This document shows positions 1-6,372 of a stretch of DNA of 7,654 nt, piece by piece (the first letter of the stretch is position 1; each line of letters starts with the position of its first letter). Both the position numbers and the translations under genes were made by a program. This DNA is from Candidatus Dormiibacterota bacterium (GTDB lineage Bacteria; Chloroflexota; Dormibacteria; Aeolococcales; Aeolococcaceae): contig JAFAJR010000372.1 of assembly GCA_019236085.1 (NCBI GenBank), forward strand, positions 1 through 7,654, read 5' to 3'. The notes beneath the pieces were generated by a model. It did not search any database and was not told where the DNA came from. It was given only the letters and a program-made list of their open reading frames with translations.

Positions 1-547
1 TGTAGGCGTGCACGGTGGTCATGAACCCGGTCTCGATGCCATAGGCGTCCTGCAGGACCTTGGCCACCGGCGCCAGGCAGTTCGTCGTGCACGACGCGTT
101 GGAGATCACGTGGTGCTCGGCGGGGTTATAGGCGGCGTCGTTGACGCCCATGCACACGGTGATGTCCTCATTGCTCGCCGGCGCGCTGATGACCACCTTG
201 CGTGCTCCTGCCTCGAGGTGTGCGCGTGCCTGCTCGGCGTCGGTGAAGCGCCCCGACGACTCGATCACCACGTCGACGCCCAGGTCCCCCCAGGGCAGGC
301 GCTGCGGCTCACGCTCGCTCAGCACCGAGATGCTCCTGCCGTCGACCGAGATGCTGTCGCCGTTGGCAGCAACGGTGCCGGGAAAGCGGCCGTGCACGCT
401 GTCGTACTTGAGAAGGTGCGCATTGGTTGCCGCGTTGGTGAGGTCGTTGACCGCGACCACCTCGAGCTCCGGCGCCCGCTCCAGCGCAGCTCGCAGGATG
501 AGACGCCCGATGCGGCCGAAGCCGTTGATCCCAACCTTCACGCCCAT
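1..547 (-). CDS. gap: Type I glyceraldehyde-3-phosphate dehydrogenase, N-terminal 182 residues (runs off the left edge)
   Basis: GAPDH oxidises and phosphorylates glyceraldehyde-3-phosphate to 1,3-bisphosphoglycerate with NAD(P)+ in cytosolic glycolysis, and works in reverse in gluconeogenesis. The visible 182 residues hold the start of the Rossmann fold (GINGFGRIGR, residues 6-15) and the VAVNDLT strand (31-37), whose Asp35 sits where NAD-preferring enzymes bind the adenosine ribose. SNASCTTNCLAP (149-160) places the catalytic cysteine at Cys153, followed by TTVHAY at the window edge. A full enzyme is about 335 residues, so slightly more than half is present and the rest lies beyond position 1. 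The ATG at 547 is chosen because it gives the standard GAPDH N-terminus and has a good purine-rich ribosome site; no other ATG, GTG or TTG lies in frame in the intergenic space. It follows whiA on the same strand by 63 bp, the order known from many Gram-positive genomes, where pgk and tpiA often come next. The family call is secure; NAD rather than NADP preference is inferred. Confidence 0.98.
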   Translation of the reverse strand, partial: MGVKVGINGFGRIGRLILRAALERAPELEVVAVNDLTNAATNAHLLKYDSVHGRFPGTVAANGDSISVDGRSISVLSEREPQRLPWGDLGVDVVIESSGRFTDAEQARAHLEAGARKVVISAPASNEDITVCMGVNDAAYNPAEHHVISNASCTTNCLAPVAKVLQDAYGIETGFMTTVHAY

Positions 548-610
548 CGTCCTCTCCTCGCCACTCAGCGTCGCAGCGCAGCCGGGTCGCCGAGCACCGA
601 CGTCCTCATC
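548..610 (-). other. whiA-gap intergenic spacer, the only non-coding gap in the window
   Basis: These 63 bases separate the whiA stop from the gap start. Apart from the gap ribosome site I see no convincing -10/-35 pair, no T-tract terminator and no strong hairpin; the best dyad is a 4-bp GTCG/CGAC stem with an 8-base loop. Read-through from whiA into gap is therefore the simplest reading, although a GC-rich promoter not recognisable by eye could lie here or inside the end of whiA. Confidence 0.6.
551..559 (-). promoter_or_regulatory. Ribosome binding site of gap
   Basis: On the minus strand the sequence GAGGAGAGG lies three bases before the gap ATG, so the GAGGAG core is 6 bases away. It is the clearest Shine-Dalgarno site in the window along with that of rapZ, and it confirms the ATG at 547 as the gap start. 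It suggests that gap is initiated independently rather than by coupling to whiA. Confidence 0.75.
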
Positions 611-1477
611 TCACACTACCACCGGCGCGGCGCGCTGCGACGCGTCCACGAGACGGTGCAAGCGGCCCGCCATTGCCGAACGGCTGCACCCGGCGTGGCG
701 TGCCAGCGCAGCCAGGTCCAGGCCGGGATGCTCCTGGCGCAGCATCGCGGCTTCGCGAAGCGCCGGCGGCAGCCGGCCCCACAGCGTGGTGTCGCGGCTG
801 ACCTGTTCCGCCGCCGTCTGCTGCACCACCGACGCCGCGGCGGCCCGTCGGAGGTTCGCGGTTTCGGCGTTGATCGAGCGGTTCAAACCGCCGCGAATCT
901 CGTGCACGACTCTGCCGCCCTCGAATGCCAGCCTGCCGGCCTGCGCACCGACGACTGACAGCACCTCGCCGACGCCTGCCGCCGAACGCACGGTGATGAG
1001 TGGCCGGCCGCGGTGTGTGCGCAGCACCGCCGGAATGCCAAACGCAACCAGCTCCGCGGACACGGCGGCGGCGTCGACGTCGCGAGGGCAGGCGATCTCG
1101 ATGTGCGGCACCGACTCGGGGCGTGCGATGCGGCCGGCGCCGAGCACAGCGCCGCGCAGAAAGCTGCGAGCGCAATGCGACGCGGTGGTCCTCGCCGGGA
1201 GCGCCTCCAGGTCGCATCCCCACACGGCGTAGCGCCGCCGACGGGCGGCGGCGATGCGCACCACGTATGCCGCGTTCTGTCCCTGGGCGTGCAGCACCTG
1301 CAATGCGGTGCGGGCTGCCACCAAGCGCGTGGTGGTGAGCACGTCACCGTCCTCGCTCACCGCGAGAAGTCCCAGCACGAACGCCGTGCGGCAGCAGGCG
1401 AGCTGCGGGATGTGCGGCGCCAGCTCGGTCAGCACGCGTTGCGTGAAGGACCCGGCGGCCGAGGTGTCGCGGGTCAC
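611..1477 (-). CDS. whiA: Sporulation/cell-division regulator WhiA family DNA-binding protein
   Basis: WhiA couples a degenerate LAGLIDADG homing-endonuclease-like domain to a C-terminal helix-turn-helix. It acts as a transcription factor with WhiB in Streptomyces sporulation and affects division and chromosome segregation in Bacillus. This 288-residue protein shows the N-terminal SFTQRVLTEL segment (10-19), a CCR motif (28-30), the second LAGLIDADG half around LRGAVLGAGRI (107-117) with PHIEIACP (124-131), the linker NRSINAETANLRR (199-211), and the HTH region starting at LPPALREAAMLRQEHP (236-251) and ending near residue 278. WhiA is usually about 300-330 residues; the deficit lies in the N-terminal half before residue 107. 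The start is a GTG overlapping the rapZ stop as GTGA, about nine residues before the conserved SFT; only a weak GAGG lies two bases upstream, so translational coupling is likely. In most genomes yvcK separates rapZ from whiA, but here it does not. The family call is firm; the regulated genes cannot be told from the window. Confidence 0.93.
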   Translation of the reverse strand: MTRDTSAAGSFTQRVLTELAPHIPQLACCRTAFVLGLLAVSEDGDVLTTTRLVAARTALQVLHAQGQNAAYVVRIAAARRRRYAVWGCDLEALPARTTASHCARSFLRGAVLGAGRIARPESVPHIEIACPRDVDAAAVSAELVAFGIPAVLRTHRGRPLITVRSAAGVGEVLSVVGAQAGRLAFEGGRVVHEIRGGLNRSINAETANLRRAAAASVVQQTAAEQVSRDTTLWGRLPPALREAAMLRQEHPGLDLAALARHAGCSRSAMAGRLHRLVDASQRAAPVVV

Positions 1478-2316
1478 GTCCTCGGGTCAGGGCGAGCCAC
1501 GTCGCGGTGCACCACGCGCACCGTCCACGCCTTCTCGTCCGTCATGCGGCGTCCCAGCTCCTCGGCCATCACCACCGAGCGGTGGCGTCCACCGGTGCAA
1601 CCGATGGCCACGTGCAGAAACCCACGGCGGTGATCGAGGTAATGCGGCAGCGCCCAGCGCAGAACATCGCGGATGTGCTGCACGAACTCGCGTGCCTCCG
1701 GTTGCTTGAGCACGAAGTCGCGGACCTGCGCGTCCAGTCCTGTCAGCGGACGCAGCTCCGGCTCCCAGAACGGGTTCGGCATCAGACGCGCATCGATCAC
1801 CCAGTCTGCATCGGTCTGCGGTCCGTGCTTGAAGCCGAAGGACGACACCGTCAGCACAAGCGCGGCCTGCGGCCGCTCAGCTTCGGGGACGACCAACTCC
1901 ACAACCTGCCGGGCGAGGCCGGCAGCGTCGAGATCCGAGGTGTCGATGACGACATCCGCCGCAGCGCGCAGCGCTTCGAGCAGGCTTCGCTCGGCACGCA
2001 CCGAGGCCATTCCTCCGCCGGCGTCAGCGCACGGATGTGGCCGGGTGCTGTCGGCGTTGCGACGGACCAGGACGCCGTCACCTGCATCGAGGAACAAGGT
2101 CCGCGTGCCGGGTACCGGCTCGTAGCCGGCGAGCGCGTCGCGCTGCCGTGCGTCCACCACCGCCACGGTCACCGTGTTTCTCGGCAACGCTGCGAAGCCG
2201 TCGAGCAATGCGATGGGAAGGTTGTCGACGCATTCCACGCCGCGTCGCTCGAGGGCTCGCAGCGCGGTGTGCATGCCCGCACCGCTCATGCCGCTCAGCA
2301 CCCACACCTGCGTCAC
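1474..2316 (-). CDS. rapZ: RapZ/YvcJ family nucleotide-binding protein with an altered Walker A motif
   Basis: RapZ (YvcJ in Bacillus, formerly YhbJ) has an N-terminal P-loop domain and a C-terminal domain. In Enterobacteria it is an adaptor that delivers the small RNA GlmZ to RNase E and senses glucosamine-6-phosphate; in Gram-positives it is an ATP/GTPase of less clear role. The 280-residue length fits the family (about 280-300). The C-terminal half is well kept: SSFGFKHG (158-165), LMPNPFWEPELRPLTGLD (178-195), VRDFVLKQPE (198-207) and GCTGGRHRSV (239-248). The Walker B-like VVIDTSDL (122-129) is present. The P-loop reads GMSGAGMHT (9-17) where the family has GxSGxGKST, so Met15 and His16 replace Lys and Ser. 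ATP/GTP hydrolysis may therefore be weak or lost, which is an inference. The GTG start at 2316 overlaps the uvrC stop as GTGA and has a strong AAGGAG at ideal spacing. The N-terminal domain contains a loose loop around residues 90-105 (DSTRPHPCADAGGG). The family assignment is certain; the biochemical role here is not. Confidence 0.95.
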   Translation of the reverse strand: MTQVWVLSGMSGAGMHTALRALERRGVECVDNLPIALLDGFAALPRNTVTVAVVDARQRDALAGYEPVPGTRTLFLDAGDGVLVRRNADSTRPHPCADAGGGMASVRAERSLLEALRAAADVVIDTSDLDAAGLARQVVELVVPEAERPQAALVLTVSSFGFKHGPQTDADWVIDARLMPNPFWEPELRPLTGLDAQVRDFVLKQPEAREFVQHIRDVLRWALPHYLDHRRGFLHVAIGCTGGRHRSVVMAEELGRRMTDEKAWTVRVVHRDVARPDPRT

Positions 2317-4346
2317 AGCAGCTCCTTGACGCGCAGCGCCACGGGGTGTGGCACCACCCGTTCCAGCTCATCGAGTGGCGCATCACGTATTGCGTCGATC
2401 GAGCCGAACTCACGCAGCAACGCCCGGCGCCGCACCGGCCCGAGGCCGGGAACGATGTCGAGCTTGGAGCGCAGCGCCGCTCTGCCGCGGCGCGCCCGGT
2501 GGCGGGTGATGGCGAAGCGGTGCGCCTCGTCGCGAACGCGCTGGATCAGGAACAGTGTCGGGCTGTCGCGGTCCAGGATTATCGGCTCATTGCTGTCGGG
2601 GCGGAACAGCTCCTCATTGCGCTTGGCGAGTCCGAACACGGGGATGGCGTCGAGGTTGAAGCGGCGCAGCACCGTGTGGGCCGCGTGCAGCTGCCCCCGG
2701 CCGCCGTCGATGATGATGAGGTCCGGGACGGTGCCGAAGCTGGCATCGATTTCCGCACGCTCGCTGCGCTGCCGCTCACCACCGCGTTCGCGGGTCTCGC
2801 CGCCGTTGGCACCGGCCGGGTCCGCAACCGGCACGTCGGCACCGTCCTTCGCGGCGAGCTGCAAGCGGCGGAAGCGGCGTCGCAGCGTCTCTTCGATGGA
2901 GGCGAAATCGTTGGCGCCCTCGACTGTCTTGATGCCGAAATGACGGTACTGCGCCGGCATGGGGCGGCCCTCTTCGAACACGACCATCGAGCCCACGGAG
3001 TTGGTGCCCATGGTGTTGCTGATGTCATAGCACTCGATGCGGTGGGGTGGCGACGGCAACTGCAGGCGCACGGCAAGGTCTTCCAGCAGCGCCTCGGTCT
3101 TCGCCGCGTCGTAGTCGTCGAGTATCCGCTGCTGGCGCAGCGCCACCAACGCCGTCTCCCGGGCACGTTCGACCAGCCGCCGCGCGTCGCCGCGCTGCGG
3201 CAGGTGCACCTCAACAGCGCCGCCCCGCTGCGCGCTGAGGAAATCGGTCAGGGTCGCCACGTCGTCGACCGCGTCGCTGACCACGATGCGCCGCGGGAGC
3301 TGTGTGGCGCTGCCGTAGTACTGCGGCAGGAAGCCGCTGATGCACTGGCTCGCGTCCACGTCCACCACACCCTCGAGCTCGTGCGTCGCCATGCTGACGA
3401 CCCGCCCCTCGCGGAGGCTGAGCACCGCCACCATCGCTCGTCCTGCTTCCAGCGCCACAGCAACGGCATCCTCGTCGGCGCGCCTGCCACTGAGCACCGC
3501 CTGCCGTTCGCTGATGCGTTCAATGGCACGCAGCCGGTCCCGGTGTCGCGCTGCCAGCTCGTAGTCCTGCCGCTCGGCGGCGCTGTCCATCTGGTCGCGA
3601 AGCTCCTGCTGCAGCAGGTCGGAGCGGCCCTCCATGAAGGTCTGCACCTGGTCCAGCAGGCCCGCGTATTGCGGCTCGTCGATGCGACCCTCACACGGCC
3701 CCGTGCACCGCTTGATGTGGTAGTCGAGGCATACGCGGCCGCGGCGAAAGATCTCGTCGCTGCAGGTGCGGAAGGGAAAGATCGTCCGCAGCGAGCGCAC
3801 GGTGGTGCGCAGCGACTGCGCGCTGGTGTACGGCCCGAAGTACCGGGCGCCGTCGCGGATCACCTTGCGTGTGTAGTACGGACGGGGAAACTGGGTTGCC
3901 CGGCGCACGCTCTCGCCACGCGGCGTGCGCACCTGCTCCCGCGCGGTTCCCGGCGCCACCGCGTCGTGCACGCCGGGTCGAGGGATCTTCAGGTACAGGT
4001 AGTTCTTGTCATCCTTGAGTCGAACGTTGAAGCGTGGCCGGTACTGCTTGATGAGCGTGTTCTCGAGGATCAACGCCTCGCGCTGCGATTCACAGGCGAT
4101 GACCTCGAAGTCGTAGACGCGCTCCACCAGCTGCCGGGTGCGTGACTGCAGCGACTCGATGCCGGTGAAGTAGGAACGCAAGCGGTTGCGCACGCTCGCG
4201 GCCTTGCCCACGTACATCACTCTGGCGTCGGTGCCGCGCATGACGTAGACGCCCGGTCCGTCGGGGGCTTCACGAAGCCGGGCGCGGAGCAGGTCACGGT
4301 CGTCGAGGAGCCGCTCGCTGCGCCGCGCCGTGGACACGCCGAGCAT
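2313..4346 (-). CDS. uvrC: Excinuclease ABC subunit C
   Basis: UvrC makes both incisions in nucleotide excision repair after UvrA/UvrB damage recognition. The 677 residues, at the long end for the family (about 600-680), contain: a GIY-YIG nuclease (about 28-110; GVY 32-34, YVG 45-47, Glu95 in EALILENTLIK) for the 3' cut; a four-cysteine cluster, Cys195/206/214/218, matching the spacing reported to hold an Fe-S cluster in E. coli UvrC; a UVR segment for UvrB contact (about 245-280); an RNase H-like nuclease with Asp441 (ECYDISNT), Asp480 (GANDFASI), Asp547 (IIIDGGRGQL) and His609 (RDEAHRF) for the 5' cut; and tandem helix-hairpin-helix motifs (about 627-677; DIVPGLGPVRRRALL). All expected catalytic residues are present, so the enzyme looks active. 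Insertions lie near 122-151 and 497-538. The ATG at 4346 is one base after the ligA stop. The GTG at 4337 (Val4) has a better-spaced TAGGA and could be the true start. A 57-residue upstream extension into ligA has no family homology and is not used. Confidence 0.97.
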   Translation of the reverse strand: MLGVSTARRSERLLDDRDLLRARLREAPDGPGVYVMRGTDARVMYVGKAASVRNRLRSYFTGIESLQSRTRQLVERVYDFEVIACESQREALILENTLIKQYRPRFNVRLKDDKNYLYLKIPRPGVHDAVAPGTAREQVRTPRGESVRRATQFPRPYYTRKVIRDGARYFGPYTSAQSLRTTVRSLRTIFPFRTCSDEIFRRGRVCLDYHIKRCTGPCEGRIDEPQYAGLLDQVQTFMEGRSDLLQQELRDQMDSAAERQDYELAARHRDRLRAIERISERQAVLSGRRADEDAVAVALEAGRAMVAVLSLREGRVVSMATHELEGVVDVDASQCISGFLPQYYGSATQLPRRIVVSDAVDDVATLTDFLSAQRGGAVEVHLPQRGDARRLVERARETALVALRQQRILDDYDAAKTEALLEDLAVRLQLPSPPHRIECYDISNTMGTNSVGSMVVFEEGRPMPAQYRHFGIKTVEGANDFASIEETLRRRFRRLQLAAKDGADVPVADPAGANGGETRERGGERQRSERAEIDASFGTVPDLIIIDGGRGQLHAAHTVLRRFNLDAIPVFGLAKRNEELFRPDSNEPIILDRDSPTLFLIQRVRDEAHRFAITRHRARRGRAALRSKLDIVPGLGPVRRRALLREFGSIDAIRDAPLDELERVVPHPVALRVKELL
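2322..2327 (-). promoter_or_regulatory. Ribosome binding site of rapZ, inside the end of uvrC
   Basis: AAGGAG on the minus strand, encoded within the last codons of uvrC (Lys-Glu), lies five bases before the rapZ GTG. It decides the GTG at 2316 as the start and shows that rapZ can be initiated efficiently despite the 4-base overlap with uvrC. Confidence 0.8.
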
Positions 4347-4351
4347 CCTAC
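4346..4351 (-). promoter_or_regulatory. Possible weak ribosome binding site for a GTG start of uvrC
   Basis: GTAGGA on the minus strand spans the ligA TAG stop and the first base of the annotated uvrC ATG. It is too close to serve that ATG but sits eight bases before the GTG at 4337. Either the ATG is reached by coupling from ligA termination, or the GTG three codons in is the real start (674 residues). The sequence does not settle it. Confidence 0.35.
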
Positions 4352-6372
4352 GCCCGGCCCGGCTCGAGCTCGGCCAGCTCGGCGAGGAACGCCGCCTCGT
4401 CGATGACGCGCACGCCGAGGCGTGTCGCCTTCTCCAGCTTGCTGCCGGGCGATGCCCCGGCCACGACTGCATGAGTCTTTCGCGAGACACTCGAACCAGC
4501 TGTGCCGCCCAACGCATGGATGCGCTCCTCGGCCTCCGGGCGCGTCATCGAGTCCAACGTCCCGGTGATCACCCAGGTCTGGCCGCTGAGCGGGCCCTCG
4601 ACGCGGTGGGACGTCTCCGCCGAGACACCGGCGGCGTGGAGATGCTCGAGGTAGGCACGCCCGTCGTCGGACTGCAACCACATGGCCACGTCATGTGCCA
4701 CCACGTCGCCGATGCCCTCGACATCGCGCAGCTTTTCCTCATCCGCCGCCTCGAGCGATTCCAGCGAACCGAAGTGTTCGGCCAGCAGCTCGGCGGTGCG
4801 CTCACCGACATGGCGGATGCCGATCGCGTTCACCAGCCGCGACAGCGGCACACGGCGGCGCGCGGCTATCGACTGCACCAGCTTCTCCGCAGAGCGCTGC
4901 GCGAAGCCCTCCAGGGTGAGCAGCTGCTCGGCCGTCACGTGGTACAGGTCGGCTGCCTCGGTCACGTAGCCGTGGTCGATGAGCTGCACGATGACGGCGG
5001 GGCCAAGCCCCTCGATGTTCATCGCGCCGCGCGAGGCGAAGTGCAGGATGCGCTCCAGCCGCTGCGCCGGACACAGCGGGTTGACACAGCGCCGCACAGC
5101 CTCTCCCGGTTCGCGGACCAGCGCGGAGTCGCAGGCCGGACAGCGCTCGGGCATCTGCCATGCCCTGCTTCGCTTGGGTCGCTTCTCCAGCACAACGCGC
5201 ACCACCTCGGGGATGACGTCACCGGCCTTGTGCAGGACAACGGTGTCGCCGATGCGCACGTCCTTGCGGGCCACCTCGTCCTCGTTGTGCAGCGTGGCGC
5301 GGCGCACTGTCGAGCCCGCCACCACTGTCGGCTCGAGCATTGCGACGGGTGTCACAGCACCGGTGCGGCCGACCTGCACCGAGATGTCGAGCACAGTTGT
5401 CTCGCGTTCTTCGGGAGGGAACTTGTAGGCGATCGCCCAGCGCGGTGAGCGCGATATCGAGCCCAGCTCCGCCTGCTCCGCGAGCGATGAGACCTTGATC
5501 ACCACGCCGTCGGTCTCGTAGTCGAGCTCGTGGCGCTTGTCCTGCCAGTGGTCGAGATATGCCAGCACGTCGTCCACCGACTCTGCAAACGCCCGGTGGG
5601 GATTGACGCGAAGGCCCATCGATTCCAGAGAGCTCAGCACTTCCTCCTGCGAGGCGGCGCGCCCCGGTGGATCGAGCTGGTACATGAAGGTCTGCAGCCC
5701 GCGCCGCGCGGTGACACGCGGGTCCAGCTGCCGCACCGCACCCGCTGCAGCGTTGCGCGGGTTGGCATAGATCGGTTTGCCCTCGTCTTCCAGGCGTGCG
5801 TTGAGCGCCGCGAACACGCCTTTCGGCAGGTACACCTCGCCTCGCACCTCCACCTCGCCGCGCGGTGCGTGGTCCTGCTTCAACGCCATCGGCACTGAGC
5901 GGATGGTGCGCACATTCGCCGTAACGTCCTCGCCTTGCACGCCGTCACCCCTGGTCGCAGCGCGCTCGAAGGCGCCGTCACGGTAGCTGACCGACATCGC
6001 GAGCCCATCGATCTTCAATTCACAGACGTACCCGTGCACGCTGCCCAGGGCGCGCTCCGCCCGGCGCACGAAGTCGCGCACCTCGTCGGCTGAGAACGCG
6101 TTGTTGAGGCTGAGCATCGGCCGGCGGTGCCGTACCTTGGTGAAACTCTCCAGCGGCGCTCCGCCGACGCGCTGGGTGGGCGAATCCGGCGTCTGCAGGC
6201 CCGGGTACTCGGTCTCCAGGTCAACCAGCTCGCGGAACAGCATGTCGTACTCGTGGTCGTCGATCTCGGGCTTGTCGAGCACGTGGTACTGACGTGCGTG
6301 GTGCTCCACCAAGCGGCGCAGCTCCGCAGCGCGCTCTTGAGCCGCTGCCGGAATCGACTCGGTCTCGCTCAT
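4348..6372 (-). CDS. ligA: NAD+-dependent DNA ligase LigA
   Basis: LigA seals nicks in replication and repair using NAD+, releasing NMN. The 674 residues match the family length and show every domain in order: the Ia NMN-binding domain (about 10-75, with YHVLDKPEIDDHEYD 29-43), the adenylation domain with the nucleotidyltransferase lysine Lys120 in ELKIDGLAMS, ATRGDGVQGEDVT (139-151), the DYETDGVVIKV motif (284-294) and WAIAYKFPPEE (312-322); the OB fold with VQVGRTGAVTPVA (332-344) and LHKAGDVIPEV (380-390); a zinc finger with Cys411, Cys414, Cys429 and Cys434; four helix-hairpin-helix motifs (about 450-580, with GIRHVGERTA 518-527); and a C-terminal BRCT domain (about 593-670, GQTWVITGTL). 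The motif is KIDG instead of the common KADG, a known-type variation that should not abolish activity. The ATG at 6372 overlaps the pcrA stop as ATGA; there is no Shine-Dalgarno site, so translation is probably coupled to pcrA. It is complete and apparently functional. Confidence 0.98.
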   Translation of the reverse strand: MSETESIPAAAQERAAELRRLVEHHARQYHVLDKPEIDDHEYDMLFRELVDLETEYPGLQTPDSPTQRVGGAPLESFTKVRHRRPMLSLNNAFSADEVRDFVRRAERALGSVHGYVCELKIDGLAMSVSYRDGAFERAATRGDGVQGEDVTANVRTIRSVPMALKQDHAPRGEVEVRGEVYLPKGVFAALNARLEDEGKPIYANPRNAAAGAVRQLDPRVTARRGLQTFMYQLDPPGRAASQEEVLSSLESMGLRVNPHRAFAESVDDVLAYLDHWQDKRHELDYETDGVVIKVSSLAEQAELGSISRSPRWAIAYKFPPEERETTVLDISVQVGRTGAVTPVAMLEPTVVAGSTVRRATLHNEDEVARKDVRIGDTVVLHKAGDVIPEVVRVVLEKRPKRSRAWQMPERCPACDSALVREPGEAVRRCVNPLCPAQRLERILHFASRGAMNIEGLGPAVIVQLIDHGYVTEAADLYHVTAEQLLTLEGFAQRSAEKLVQSIAARRRVPLSRLVNAIGIRHVGERTAELLAEHFGSLESLEAADEEKLRDVEGIGDVVAHDVAMWLQSDDGRAYLEHLHAAGVSAETSHRVEGPLSGQTWVITGTLDSMTRPEAEERIHALGGTAGSSVSRKTHAVVAGASPGSKLEKATRLGVRVIDEAAFLAELAELEPGRA

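Noticed and set aside
582..605. Possible hairpin in the whiA-gap spacer (GTCG/CGAC stem)
   Set aside because: The stem is only four pairs with an 8-base loop and no following T-tract, so it is not supportable as a terminator or regulatory structure.
1507..2943. A 478-codon plus-strand open frame across rapZ and the 3' part of uvrC
   Set aside because: It is a shadow of two conserved minus-strand genes, with low-complexity Ser/Arg content and no ribosome site or motif.
2037..4145. A 702-codon open frame on the plus strand opposite uvrC and the start of rapZ
   Set aside because: It is antisense to a fully recognisable uvrC, has no family signature, and is His/Arg/Ala-rich, as expected for a mirror frame of GC-rich coding sequence in which stop codons are rare.
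4347..4517. A 57-residue N-terminal extension of uvrC from an upstream ATG inside ligA
   Set aside because: UvrC family proteins begin shortly before the GIY-YIG domain. The extension is Arg/Ser-rich, overlaps the ligA BRCT region and is simply an open alternative frame.
4330..5448. A 372-codon plus-strand open frame opposite ligA
   Set aside because: It mirrors the ligA coding frame; the translation has no recognisable domain.
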